Source of the DNA: Aphodomonas sp964553125
GTDB taxonomy: Bacteria > Bacillota > Clostridia > Christensenellales > Aristaeellaceae
NCBI GenBank assembly: GCA_964553125.1
Contig: CAZKJW010000012.1
Coordinates: forward strand, 1 to 36,016
Length of the DNA: 36,016 nucleotides
Direction of reading: 5' to 3'
Below the pieces are notes generated by a model. The model saw nothing but the letters and a program-made list of their open reading frames with translations. It made no database searches and had not been told where the DNA came from. The translations under genes and the position numbers were made by a program. Positions 1 through 9,721 of the stretch are shown here, one piece after another (positions within the stretch are counted from its first letter, which is position 1; every line of letters starts with the position of its first letter).

Positions 1-285
1 TGGGGCGGTGTGGGAGCTGTATCTGACCGCATATTCCCTGCCGCGAACCATGGACGTGATCCGGCAGATGATCACGCAGAAGCTGGAGAGTGCCAGCGGC
101 GGCATCATGCGCGGCCGTGCGACACGTATTTTACGCGCAAGGTGTGCCGGTTCCTGGAAACGACGTTCCGGGTGTTTCAAACGCCGGACGAAAAGATTCA
201 GGAGGCGAGCGCCTTTGTACAGCAGTTTGCGTTTGCGGACATCGCGCGAATGATGCAATACCTCAGAGACGACAGCGCGGCGTGA
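1..285 (+). pseudogene. C-terminal fragment of a TetR-like regulator, frameshifted
   Basis: The window opens inside a gene. In one frame, bases 2 to about 112 read WELYLTAYSLPRTMDVIRQM, which resembles the ligand-binding C-terminal region of TetR-type repressors. The sense then continues in another frame from about base 118 (CDTYFTRKVCRFLETTFRVF) to the TGA at 283-285. Restoring one base near 112-118 would join the two halves, so this is either a single-base deletion in the genome or a sequencing error. The DNA-binding N-terminus lies outside the window, so the family call rests on the C-terminus only and is tentative. The gene ends 66 bases before the large secreted protein and could have regulated it or an upstream gene. 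Confidence 0.4.
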
Positions 286-351
286 CCGCCGCTTGCAGCG
301 GGAACTCCCGCGCACGATGAGAACGACACAAAAGGATGCGGAGGCGTTTTT

Positions 352-3300
352 ATGCAGAGCAGAGTTTTCAAAAAGGCAGTGGCTTGGGCGCTGGCGTGGT
401 GCCTTGCGGTGAGCTGTGTGCCCGCGGCGGCGTTTGCAGAGGGCGCGGATGCGCCGATTTCCGAAACCGCAGCGGCGCCGGCTGGCGAAGGCGTCGGAAC
501 GCCAGAGCCTGCGGCGGCGGAAGAACCGACTTTTGAAGCAGTTTCCGTTCCGACTGAAGAACCGACCGAGACCCCGGAAACACTGCCGACGGAAGCGCCG
601 ACAGCGGAAGCCACGCCCGAACCGGTGCAGGAACCCACTGACTTGCCTGTGCCGGAAACGACGCTCGAACCCACGACGGAACCTACGGTTGAACCCGCCG
701 ACGAGCCGACACAGGAACCGACTTCCACACCGGAAGTGGAAGAAACGCAAAAACCGACCGAAGTTGCTATGGCGCAGCCGTCCTTTGAACCGACAGCGGA
801 ACCTACGCCCGCAATTTCCGGGAAAGCGCAGGCCGTGCAGGATATGCTGAACGCGCTGCCTGCCGCCGAAGCGCTGACCGCCATGGATGCGCAAGCGCTC
901 GCCGTCGCCTTCGTGCAGACGGAAGCGGCGTATGAAGCCTATCTGGATCTGTCGGCCGAAGAACAGGCGCTGGTTGCCGGCGCGGAGAAATTCGAGGCGC
1001 TTTTTGCCGTGTTCAATGTGCAGACGGCCATGCTGGACGGAACGCCGGGCAAGGTGACGTTCACGGTAAGGGGCGGCGCCGGCTATACCGCTGACGAGGG
1101 CGAGACCTTCTTTGCGTGGCTTGCGGAGCAAAATAATGATGTCTTCCCGCAGAACGACTGCAAGTGGCAGGTGCAGCGGGGAGAAAGCATGGTGGCCGTG
1201 GATGCATCCACAACCATTCAGGAGGGCGATCAGTTCGATCTTGTCTGGCAGGTGCGGCTTAGCGTGAAGAATGTGCTGACGCTGTATATCTTCGGAGACT
1301 TCAGCGTGGACGATCTTCCGTCTGATCTGAAGTATGATGCGTACTCGTTTGCAGGCGGTTCCATCACGGTGACCCATACGATCAACGGGCAAAGCGTAAC
1401 CGGCGCGCTGACGGATTCAACGAGCATCTCTAACTTTGCAGCGAGAAATCTCGATTCTCAGTATGATAAGGCCGGGCGAACTTGGTATGATGAAAGCGGC
1501 AATGTTGTGACGGAGATTGCGCTGAAAAGCCAGACGTATACGTCCAACTTCCAGCTGAACGTTGAGAGTACCCGAGGCGGTACGGTGGCCTTGTCGCGAG
1601 GCGGCGTCGCCAGTTATGGGAGCGGCAGATCGTGCTGGCTGAAAACAGGCGAGTCCGTCGAACTGACTTTCCAGCCGGAAGACGACTATCAGCTGAATAA
1701 CCTGGTCGACGGCAAGGGCGGCTCGCTTTTTTCCGGCGTGAAGGACGGAAAGTATACATACACCATGGGGCAGAACGATGACGGCGTTCGCGCGATCTTT
1801 GAGGAAACGACCGTTTCCTTTAGGGTTAATGGATACGCGGAAACGGCTACCACCGGATCCGCTTTTCTGGAATGGGCGGCAGCCAGCAACTATGCGACGA
1901 ACGCGAAATGGCAGGTTTGGCGCGCGGGCGTGTCCTCCATGGTGGATGATACGACGATCATTCAAAACGATGACCGCTATCAGCTGATTTGGAAGATCTC
2001 GGGAGAAACCCTGCGAATCTATCAGACCTGCGAGATTGAGGATCTGCCGGCGTCGGGCTATCAAAGCTATATCGTTGAGTCTGGCGCGGTGATCACCGTG
2101 ACCCATGAGGTGGATGGGCAGGAAAGGTCCTATACGCTGGACGACTTTGGCATGGTCGGAAACATCGTACCGACGGTTCTCGGTGAAGGCAGGCAGTGGT
2201 ATTGTTCCACTGAGGAAGGCTGGGTGTGGCACAACGGCGAACAGATCGCGCTCAGGCGCGCGGTCTATGCTTCCTTCTATGACCTGATTTGCGGTGAAGC
2301 GGAAAAAGGTGCGTGTGCGGTGGATTTGGATGCCAGCGCAGATGCGGTGCAGATCAATGAGGGGAAGTTCCACGCGCGTGCCGGCAGCACGGTGTATCTG
2401 AATGTAACGCCCGAAACGGGCTTTGAAACCGATGCCGTGACGGTGACCATGGGCGACGGGCAGCCGGTGGACGGCGCGTTCGCCGCAGGAAAAAAGCAGT
2501 ATTCATTCACGATGCCCAGCGGCAACGTGTCCGTTGCAGCGACGTTCAAGGCGATTGAGGGATTCCACAGCGTCACCGCTGCGCAGACGGAGAACGGAAC
2601 GGTTGCGTTGAATCAGCCGGGCGGCGTTGCCGGCGAAACCATTACTTTTACCGTTGTGCCTGAGAGCGGATATGCGCTCGAATCGCTGACCGTATCCGCG
2701 GGCGGGGCAAATGTTTCCTGCGACAGGCAGGATGCAGGGTATGCGTTCGTCATGCCCGATGCGGAAGCGACGGTGACGGCCGTGTTTACAAAGGTGTACG
2801 GGCTGGTGATTGATGACGGTCTGACCGGAATGGACGGCCTGAAGGTGACCGCCGCCGTCACGGGCAACGGCTATACGTATGCCATACAGAACGGCGATAT
2901 CACGCAGTGTATGCTTCCTGCCGGCGAGTATACCGTGACCTATGACACGGTGACGGTTCCGGAAGAATGCTGCGAGGACATTCCGTCCGATACGTTTACG
3001 GTGCTTGCGGACGAGACGATTGAAGCGGCGTGCGTCAATCCGGTGCTGGATGCGGACAAGGGGCTGTATTTTGCCGTCAAGCCGCGGATTGCGCTGAAAC
3101 AATACACCGTGACCGGTGTGAACGTGCTCGGCGGCACGGTTTCTGCTTCCCTGTACCCGGACTGCAAAGACGCGTCCTTCGCATTGACCGCTCGCTATGG
3201 CGATAAGATCTATCTGGAGATTGCGCCCGGCACGGGTTTCGCCTTCAAGGCGGATGCGCTTTCCATAACCTGCACGGACGCAAATGGAGCCGTTCATCCG

Positions 3301-5409
3301 GTCGATTATGACGCGGAGCAGAATTGCTTCAGGATGCCGCTTGGAAACGTGAGCATAAGCGCCGCGTTTGAGCTTTCGTCCACGTACGAGAATGCGTCCT
3401 TTACAGTGGTCGGCGCGGGAGACACGCAGACCTTCACCGAAAAGCCCGGAACGAAGTTCATCGCGTGGCTCAGAACGAAAGCCGCCGGCGCGGCAGAACA
3501 GCAGAACTGGCCCACTGAAAACTGCCAGTGGCGCGTGACCAGCAACGGCAGAACGCTGCCTGTGGACGAGAACACGCCCATTGTGCCGGACGCCGTGTAC
3601 ACGCTTCTGTGCGCGGTGAAATCGGAAAACGGCGGCAATGCGCTGGAGATTTATGATTCCTGCACCGGCAGCGACATCCGCACTGATCTGGGCTATTCGT
3701 TCTTCCGCATCGTGGGGAGCGATACGGCGGTTACCGTGACGCATACGCTTGACGGCGCATCCTTTACGCAGACGCTGACGGCCGACACGACCGGCGCGCG
3801 CGTAACGCTGGATGATTTCGTTGCCAAGTGTGCTGTGGATACGTCCGGTCGGGTGTGGTATGCGGGGAACGCGAAGGGAACCTATCTGCGGCTGCAGCCG
3901 CAGGAATATACTTCCTGTTACCGGCTCTATACCGGCCCACAGAGCGTCCGGTTTGCAAAAATCGAGTTCTCGCCTTCGATTGCGGGCGAGGGTGAATACG
4001 CAAACGACGCCTATACCTTTGAGGGCGGCGCGGCAGCCGGCACGGTCATTCAGATGACATTCCGGCCGGTGGGAACGACCGCGCGCCGCGTGATCCCCAC
4101 GCTGACCACGACGGGCGGCAGCGTCGCCGTGACCCGGACGGCGGAAAACGTCTATACGTTTACGATGCCAGCTGCGGCTGTGCAGCTCACGACGAAAACG
4201 TATGCCGCGCACGACGTTGCCGTGGCGTCCTGCAAGCATGGCCGCATAGCGGCGGACAGGGCGCTTGCGTATGCGGACGACAGCGTCAGAGTCACCGTCT
4301 TCCCGGAGAGCGGCTATCAGCTGTCCGCGATGACGGTCACGGCGGACAACGGTTCTGTGCCGCAGCCGCAGAAAAATGCGGACGGTTCCTATACCTTCGT
4401 CATGCCGGACTGCGCCGTCACCATTGCGGCCGCGTTTGAAGCCGTGAAGCTGAGCGGCGGCAGCTGGAACGATGATGAGACGCCTGAGCCCACCGCCGCG
4501 CCGAAGCCCGCGCGAACCGCGCAGCCTGCAAAGGCCGCGCCGGGCGAGAACCTTCTCTATGCTGCGTATCTCGGAACGGGCGGCGATCTGAGCGAGCTGA
4601 ACGTCGTATTCGACGGCGAAAACTCGCCGGCAGATTATGAGCTGCTCGGCGTGCTTGCAAGCGGCGAAGCTCGGGACGGCAGCGTGATTGTGCGCACGCT
4701 CCCCGATGCAAACGGCACCGCCGTGCGCCGCAGCCTGATTCTTTCCGCCGCGCAGCTGACGCGACTTGCGCAGGAGAAGAAGATGGACTCGCTGCTCTTT
4801 GAAAACGGCGGCGCGGCTGCGGGCATGGAGATGGCCGATCTGCTGGAGGGCGACCTGCCGAAGCTGATGGCGCTGATTCTTTCCGGGCAGGAGGAGATTA
4901 CGCCCGAAACCCTGAACCGCGACTGGAGCGCGGTGCAGCCCGCCGTGCTTTCCAAAGAAGCGCTTGCGCGCTTTCAGGTGGAGACGCGCATTGTGCCGAT
5001 GGAGCAGACGGACGGCGGCACGGCCTATGAGATTTCCGTCTGGCTGCGCTGGGGCGAGCGGGAGCTGGATGTATCCGGCATGATCCCGTCGCTGCGCGTG
5101 TACCTGAATGTGAACGCGCCGCAGGACGAAGCCGACCGTGCAGCCTTTGCACAGCGCCATGCCGTGGGCTATCGCGCGCCGGAGGCGAATGCGTTTGCGC
5201 CGCTGGAAAGCACGCTGACGCAAATCCCCGAAAAGCAGCCCGAGCGCCAGCCGGACGAGGCGCAGCGGTTTATCGTTTACATGCCCGCGAAGGGCGGCGA
5301 TCCGGCGACGTTCTATGACGCCGACGCGGCGCTGTCCGCCTGCCGCCATGATGCGCTTGCGGCGAAATACGCCGGCGCAGGAGGCTGCCGGCTGCTCAGC
5401 GCGGAGTGA
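352..5409 (+). CDS. Very large secreted multi-repeat surface protein
   Basis: This 1685-residue protein starts at the ATG at 352, seven bases after a GGAGG at 340-344. Residues 1-30 form a signal peptide (positive start, hydrophobic core, AxA-like end near AAAFA). Residues about 58-154 are a low-complexity linker rich in Glu, Pro and Thr. The rest alternates two module kinds. One is the InlB-B-like bacterial beta repeat, with GGTVAL-type starts and MPxxxVxxxAxF ends, at about 397-485, 654-733, 743-817, 918-1008 and 1287-1363. The other is a module of about 160-180 residues present three times (about 234-401, 488-643 and 1015-1192). A second short Pro/Thr linker (TPEPTAAPKPA) sits near 1380, followed by a C-terminal domain of about 300 residues that I do not recognise. 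There is no LPxTG motif and no C-terminal membrane helix, so the attachment mode is unknown. Adhesin or matrix-like function is inference only. Confidence 0.85.
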   Translation: MQSRVFKKAVAWALAWCLAVSCVPAAAFAEGADAPISETAAAPAGEGVGTPEPAAAEEPTFEAVSVPTEEPTETPETLPTEAPTAEATPEPVQEPTDLPVPETTLEPTTEPTVEPADEPTQEPTSTPEVEETQKPTEVAMAQPSFEPTAEPTPAISGKAQAVQDMLNALPAAEALTAMDAQALAVAFVQTEAAYEAYLDLSAEEQALVAGAEKFEALFAVFNVQTAMLDGTPGKVTFTVRGGAGYTADEGETFFAWLAEQNNDVFPQNDCKWQVQRGESMVAVDASTTIQEGDQFDLVWQVRLSVKNVLTLYIFGDFSVDDLPSDLKYDAYSFAGGSITVTHTINGQSVTGALTDSTSISNFAARNLDSQYDKAGRTWYDESGNVVTEIALKSQTYTSNFQLNVESTRGGTVALSRGGVASYGSGRSCWLKTGESVELTFQPEDDYQLNNLVDGKGGSLFSGVKDGKYTYTMGQNDDGVRAIFEETTVSFRVNGYAETATTGSAFLEWAAASNYATNAKWQVWRAGVSSMVDDTTIIQNDDRYQLIWKISGETLRIYQTCEIEDLPASGYQSYIVESGAVITVTHEVDGQERSYTLDDFGMVGNIVPTVLGEGRQWYCSTEEGWVWHNGEQIALRRAVYASFYDLICGEAEKGACAVDLDASADAVQINEGKFHARAGSTVYLNVTPETGFETDAVTVTMGDGQPVDGAFAAGKKQYSFTMPSGNVSVAATFKAIEGFHSVTAAQTENGTVALNQPGGVAGETITFTVVPESGYALESLTVSAGGANVSCDRQDAGYAFVMPDAEATVTAVFTKVYGLVIDDGLTGMDGLKVTAAVTGNGYTYAIQNGDITQCMLPAGEYTVTYDTVTVPEECCEDIPSDTFTVLADETIEAACVNPVLDADKGLYFAVKPRIALKQYTVTGVNVLGGTVSASLYPDCKDASFALTARYGDKIYLEIAPGTGFAFKADALSITCTDANGAVHPVDYDAEQNCFRMPLGNVSISAAFELSSTYENASFTVVGAGDTQTFTEKPGTKFIAWLRTKAAGAAEQQNWPTENCQWRVTSNGRTLPVDENTPIVPDAVYTLLCAVKSENGGNALEIYDSCTGSDIRTDLGYSFFRIVGSDTAVTVTHTLDGASFTQTLTADTTGARVTLDDFVAKCAVDTSGRVWYAGNAKGTYLRLQPQEYTSCYRLYTGPQSVRFAKIEFSPSIAGEGEYANDAYTFEGGAAAGTVIQMTFRPVGTTARRVIPTLTTTGGSVAVTRTAENVYTFTMPAAAVQLTTKTYAAHDVAVASCKHGRIAADRALAYADDSVRVTVFPESGYQLSAMTVTADNGSVPQPQKNADGSYTFVMPDCAVTIAAAFEAVKLSGGSWNDDETPEPTAAPKPARTAQPAKAAPGENLLYAAYLGTGGDLSELNVVFDGENSPADYELLGVLASGEARDGSVIVRTLPDANGTAVRRSLILSAAQLTRLAQEKKMDSLLFENGGAAAGMEMADLLEGDLPKLMALILSGQEEITPETLNRDWSAVQPAVLSKEALARFQVETRIVPMEQTDGGTAYEISVWLRWGERELDVSGMIPSLRVYLNVNAPQDEADRAAFAQRHAVGYRAPEANAFAPLESTLTQIPEKQPERQPDEAQRFIVYMPAKGGDPATFYDADAALSACRHDALAAKYAGAGGCRLLSAE

Positions 5410-5441
5410 CGCGGACGGTTGAGACGATTCACAGAAAAAAG

Positions 5442-5474
5442 GATGTGCGGAAATGCGCCGCACATCTTTTTTTT
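5442..5474 (+). terminator. Rho-independent terminator after the large secreted protein
   Basis: The stem GATGTGCGG / CCGCACATC (9 bp) closes a 7-base loop and is followed directly by eight T. It lies 33 bases after the stop codon at 5409 and isolates the MarR promoter from upstream transcription. Confidence 0.9.
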
Positions 5475-5515
5475 GCTGGGCGGAGCCGCAGCGGATTTTC
5501 CACAGAAAAAGAATC

Positions 5516-5567
5516 AAGGTACCTTTGAAAATGGGGCGCGAAGGTGATATAATCACAAGGTACCTTG
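5516..5567 (+). promoter_or_regulatory. marR-type promoter with two palindromic operators
   Basis: TTGAAA (5525-5530), a 17-base spacer and TATAAT (5548-5553, with an extended TGA in front) make a strong sigma-A promoter. The palindrome AAGGTACCTT occurs twice, at 5516-5525 and 5557-5566, 41 bases apart. The first copy touches the -35 box and the second covers the predicted start of transcription near 5560. This is what MarR-family autorepression usually looks like, so the downstream MarR protein is the expected ligand of both sites. The sites are seen; the binding is inferred. Confidence 0.85.
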
Positions 5568-5584
5568 AGAAATGGAGGGAACCC

Positions 5585-6049
5585 ATGCCAAAGACATACG
5601 GGCAGCTTGACCTGAATAACAAGCTCATCTGGAATTTGCGGGATATCGGGCATACCATGCGCTGCATTTCGGAAGGAAAGGGCAGTCGGCAGCGGGTGCT
5701 GATTGTGCTGAACGAGAACGGCCCCATCACGCAGAGCGAACTGACGCAGCGGCTTGGCATTCAGCCCGGTTCGGCGAGCGAGGTGCTCATCAAGCTGGAA
5801 ACAGCGGGCATGATCGAGCGCGTTTCAACCGAGAGGGACAGGAGGACAGCGGAGGTGCGCCTGACCTGCGCAGGCCGGAGCGAGGCCGGGCGGCTGAGCA
5901 AACTGCGCGCAGAGCGCCATGAACGCATGTTCGCCGCGCTTTCGGCGCAGGAGAAGCAGATGCTTCTGAGCCTGCTCGAGCGCGTCAACGCGGACTGGGA
6001 CGGCGAATATCGCCGCGGAACCGGCGGCACGGCCGGAAAACGGGAGTGA
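5585..6049 (+). CDS. MarR-family transcriptional regulator
   Basis: A 154-residue protein of typical MarR length. The ATG at 5585 is preceded by a good ribosome binding site (GGAGGG, 5575-5580). The winged-helix core is visible: QSELTQRLGIQPGSASEVL is the helix-turn-helix with recognition helix, and STERDRRTAEVRLTCAG is the wing with the DxR pattern of the family. A charged C-terminal helix (ALSAQEKQMLLSLLERV) forms the usual dimerisation region. The gene stops seven bases before the ABC exporter gene and shares its promoter, so it most likely represses its own operon and is released by a substrate of the exporter. The palindromes on the promoter support autoregulation. The inducer is unknown. 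Confidence 0.93.
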   Translation: MPKTYGQLDLNNKLIWNLRDIGHTMRCISEGKGSRQRVLIVLNENGPITQSELTQRLGIQPGSASEVLIKLETAGMIERVSTERDRRTAEVRLTCAGRSEAGRLSKLRAERHERMFAALSAQEKQMLLSLLERVNADWDGEYRRGTGGTAGKRE

Positions 6050-6055
6050 ACGGGC

Positions 6056-7869
6056 ATGTGGAGATACATACGAAAGTATCTGCCCTACGCCGTCCTTGCG
6101 GCGGTGTGCATGGTCTGCGAGGTGCTGATGGATCTGATTCAGCCGGGCATCATGAGCAGAATCGTGGACGAGGGCGTTCTGGGCGTGAACAGCGGCGGCG
6201 TGGGCAGCATGGAAACGGTGTGGCGGCTCGGCCTGCGGATGATTGCGCTGGTTCTGTTCGGCGGGCTGTGCGGTTCGCTGAACAATATGTTCGTCCACAT
6301 GACCGGGCAGAATATCGGCAATGAAATGCGCAAGGATGCGTTCCGCCGCATTATGGCGTTCTCGTTTCCGCAGGTGGACGCATTCGGCACGGGCTCGCTG
6401 GTGACGCGCGTGACCAACGATATAACGCAGGTACAGAATTATGTATCACAGTTTGTACGCGGGATGATCCGCACCGGGATGCTGATGTTTGGCAGCATGT
6501 TTTTTTATGTTCCGGCTGAACCGCGCCTTCGGGCTGATCGTGCTGTGCGCGTTTCCGTTTCTGGTTGGGGGTCTGGCGCTTTGCCTGCGCCGGGCAAGCC
6601 CGATGTTTTCGCGGCTGCAGGCGCAGCTCGATCGCCTGAACGACATCATGCAGGAGGATGTGTCCGGCATCCGCATCATCAAGGCGTGCGTGCGAGAGAC
6701 GTATGAAAAGCTGCGCTTTGGCAAGGCGAACGACGAGCTGATCCGCACGCAGCTTCGCGTGCTGATTCTCTTTGCGTTCATGAATCCGGTGGTCAACGCG
6801 CTGATGTACGTCGTGGTGGCGCTGATCCTGCTGTGCGGGTCTTATCAGGTGAGCGCCGGGAGCGCGACGCCGGGCGTTATCATGGCGGCGATTACCTACA
6901 CGACGCAGCTGCTCAACGGCATTCTCGGGTTGACGATGCTCTTTCAGGGCATATCGCGGGGCATAGCTTCGTGGCGGCGCGTGAAGGAAATTCTGCAAAG
7001 CGATGCGGAGCTGAAGGACGGCGCGTTTGCGGGCGAAACGGAGAAACGCGGCGAAATTGAGTTTCGCGACGTGTCCTTTGCCTATCCCGGAAGCGGACAG
7101 CCGGTGCTTGAGCACCTGAATTTTGCCGTTCGTTCCGGCGAAACGCTTGGCATTATGGGCGCGACCGGATGCGGCAAAACGACGCTGGTGAACCTGATTC
7201 CCCGCTTTTACGACGTGACCGGCGGCGCGGTGCTGGTGGACGGCGTGGACGTGCGCGCATATNNNNNNNNNNNNNNNNNNNNNNNNNNNNNNNNNNNNNN
7301 NNNNNNNNNNNNNNNNNNNNNNNNNNNNNNNNNNNNNNNNNNNNNNNNNNNNNNNNNNNNNNGCCGTCGCGCTGCAAAAGAGCGAGCTGTTCAGCACGAC
7401 GATCGGCGGGAACATTGCGTGGGGAAAGCCGGACGCGGACGGCGCGGAGATTGCGCGCGCAGCGCGGATTGCGCAGGCGGACGAATTCATTTCCGCGAAA
7501 GCGGATGGCTATGAAACGCCCGTCGCCGAGCGTGGCATGAGCCTTTCGGGCGGCCAGAAGCAGCGGCTTGCCATTGCGCGCGCCGTGGCCGGAGAGGCGG
7601 AGATTCTCATCTTTGACGACTCTACCAGCGCGCTCGATCTGAAAACCGAAGCGAATCTTTATGCCGCGCTTGACGCGGAATGCCCCGGCTGCACGAAGAT
7701 TATCGTTGCCAAGCGCGTTGCTTCCGTGCGGCGCGCCGACCGGATTCTTGTGCTGGAAAACGGCAAAGCCGCCGCCTGCGGCACGCATGATGAGCTGATG
7801 CGCACCTGCGCGACCTACCGCGACATCTACGATTCGCAGATGGGGGAGGAGGATGCGCGCCATGTCTGA
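6056..7869 (+). CDS. ABC exporter half-transporter A (degenerate ATPase site), frameshifted and gapped
   Basis: Membrane domain fused to an ABC ATPase. The start at ATG 6056 follows GGGAG at 6042-6046. The frame breaks at a run of seven T (6500-6506); with six T it would read through as GSMFFMFRLN, so one base is extra. A 100-N gap follows at 7263-7362. By comparison with the family only about ten codons, between DVRAY and AVALQK, should be missing there. After the gap the frame resumes to the stop at 7867-7869. The ATPase has Walker A GATGCGKTT and a perfect LSGGQ signature, but Walker B ends FDD instead of DE, and the H-loop has Lys (AKRV) where His is normal. This is the degenerate partner of a heterodimeric exporter of the LmrCD/BmrCD/TM287-288 kind. 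The last bases overlap the next gene. The frameshift may be a sequencing error in the T run. Confidence 0.85.
7263..7362. other. Assembly gap (100 N) inside the ABC exporter gene
   Basis: A run of exactly 100 N. The flanks are both coding and do not match each other. Family comparison suggests about 30 real bases are missing, so the N count is a placeholder. Confidence 0.95.
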
Positions 7870-9676
7870 GAGAAGAACGGCGCAGAGTGCGATTCCGGCG
7901 CTGAATCGCGGCCATGCCGTGCGCTTTGCTCAAGCAGAGCACGCGGAGAACGCCGGCGAGACGATGAAGCGCATCGGGACGTATTTTGCAAAAGAAAAAG
8001 CCATGCTGATCGGGATGCTGTTCATCGTGGTTTTCGGCACGCTGTGCGGCGTGTACGCGCCAAGCCTGCAAAGCCGCGCCATCGATATGATTTCAGGAAG
8101 CGTGGAGGGCAGGCTGCTGCAAACCGTGCTGCTGATGCTGGGCGTTTATCTCGTTTACGGCGTGAGCCAGCTGCTGCAGAGCCTCATCAGCGCGCGCCTG
8201 AGCCAGCGCATTGTGCGGCGGATGCGCGAGGAACTGTTCGGCAAAATCATTGATCTGCCTGTCCGCTATCTGGACACGCACTCCCACGGCGACGTGATGA
8301 GCCGCATGACCAACGACATCGAAAACATTTCCAATACGGTTTCGCAGTCGCTGCCCTCGCTGTGCTCCGGCGTGCTGACGATTGCGGGCACCATGGCGAT
8401 CATGCTCTGGTATTGCTGGCAGCTGGCGCTGCTGAGCTGTGCGACGGTTCTGCTGACGCTGCTGGCGACAAAGATCCTCTCGAAAAACGTGCGCAGGTTT
8501 TCGCGCCGGCGGCGGCAGCTGCTTGGGCAGCTCAACGGCGCTGTGGAGGAGATGATTTCCGGCTACCGCACGGTGGTCGCGTATAACCATCAGGCTGCGA
8601 CGATTGACGAATTCTGCAAAACGTCCGATTCGCTGACGAAGGCGGGCATCCGCACGGACGTATTCAGCGGCGTCATGGGGCCGGTGATGAACTGCATTGG
8701 AAACATCGGTTTTGTGATCATTGCCGCCTTCGGCGGATATTTCGCCGTGAACGGCATGATTTCCGTGGGCGTGATCTCGGCGTTTATCGTCTACGCCAAG
8801 CAGTTCGGCCGCCCGATAAACGAAATTGCGCAGGTGTATGGGCAGCTTCAGACCGCTGTGGCGGGCGCGGAGCGCGTGTTTCACGTGCTGGACGAGGCGG
8901 TGGAGGATATGTCCGGCGTGCCGCTTGCGGCAAGCGAGGACGCCGCCGTACTCTTTGAGCAGGTGAGCTTTGGCTATGCGCCGGACCGGCCGGTACTCAA
9001 GGACTTCTCGCTGGCCGTGCCCGCGGGCAAAAAGGTTGCGCTGGTCGGCTCAACCGGCAGCGGCAAGACCACCGTGGTCAACCTGCTGATGCGCTACTAT
9101 GACATGGACGGCGGCGATATCCGCATCAACGGGCAGAGCGTGAAGGATGTTTCGCGCGCGAGCCTGCGGCGCGATGTGGCCATTGTTTTGCAGGATACGG
9201 TGCTTTTCACCGATACTGTCCGGCAGAATCTGACCTACGCCAACGAAGCCTGTTCGCAGGCGCAGCTGGACGAGGCGGTTCGCATGAGCCGCTGCGACGA
9301 CATGATTCGCGCGCTGCCGGCCGGTTATGAAACGATTCTGACCGGCGCAGGCGCGAACGTCAGCCAGGGGCAGCGCCAGCTGCTCGCGATTGCGCGGGCG
9401 TTTGTGGCCGATCCGAAGATCCTGATTCTGGACGAAGCAACCTCCAACGTGGACACCCGCACCGAAAAGGCGATTCAGGATGCGATGCAGCGCATCATGA
9501 AAAACCGAACCAGCATCGTGATTGCGCATCGCCTGTCCACCATCCGCGATGCGGACGTGATTATCGTCATGGATGAGGGCCGCATCGTGGAGCGCGGCAG
9601 CCATGAGGAGCTGCTCCGGAAACGGGGAAAGTATTACGAACTGTATATGACGCAGTATGCGGGGTTTGAGACATGA
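7862..9676 (+). CDS. ABC exporter half-transporter B (catalytically competent)
   Basis: A 604-residue half-transporter with six hydrophobic membrane segments in residues about 35-320 and an ATPase domain to the end. I chose ATG 7862 because the GGAGGAGG at 7845-7852 sits nine bases in front of it; the in-frame ATG at 7853 abuts the same element and is too close. The gene overlaps the stop of half A by eight bases, which suggests coupled translation. Walker A is STGSGKTT, Walker B ILILDEATS has its catalytic Glu, and the H-loop AHRLSTIRDAD has its His. The signature motif is altered (VSQGQRQ for LSGGQ). The substitutions in A and B fall on the same composite site, so the dimer should have one working and one degenerate ATP site. 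Likely a drug or lipid exporter under MarR control; the substrate is not evident. Confidence 0.92.
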   Translation: MSERRTAQSAIPALNRGHAVRFAQAEHAENAGETMKRIGTYFAKEKAMLIGMLFIVVFGTLCGVYAPSLQSRAIDMISGSVEGRLLQTVLLMLGVYLVYGVSQLLQSLISARLSQRIVRRMREELFGKIIDLPVRYLDTHSHGDVMSRMTNDIENISNTVSQSLPSLCSGVLTIAGTMAIMLWYCWQLALLSCATVLLTLLATKILSKNVRRFSRRRRQLLGQLNGAVEEMISGYRTVVAYNHQAATIDEFCKTSDSLTKAGIRTDVFSGVMGPVMNCIGNIGFVIIAAFGGYFAVNGMISVGVISAFIVYAKQFGRPINEIAQVYGQLQTAVAGAERVFHVLDEAVEDMSGVPLAASEDAAVLFEQVSFGYAPDRPVLKDFSLAVPAGKKVALVGSTGSGKTTVVNLLMRYYDMDGGDIRINGQSVKDVSRASLRRDVAIVLQDTVLFTDTVRQNLTYANEACSQAQLDEAVRMSRCDDMIRALPAGYETILTGAGANVSQGQRQLLAIARAFVADPKILILDEATSNVDTRTEKAIQDAMQRIMKNRTSIVIAHRLSTIRDADVIIVMDEGRIVERGSHEELLRKRGKYYELYMTQYAGFET

Positions 9677-9721
9677 GGGGAGAATGAGAGCGCGCGCTTT
9701 GCAAAAAGGAAAAAATAACAG

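Noticed and set aside
2503..5760. A 1085-residue open frame antisense to the large secreted protein.
   Set aside because: It is rich in Arg, His and Gly with no domain, has no ribosome binding site and overlaps a clearly coding strand and a terminator. It is a by-product of GC-rich codon use.
7853..7861. ATG at 7853 as the start of exporter half B.
   Set aside because: It directly abuts the GGAGGAGG element and leaves no spacing; the ATG at 7862 has nine bases of spacing.
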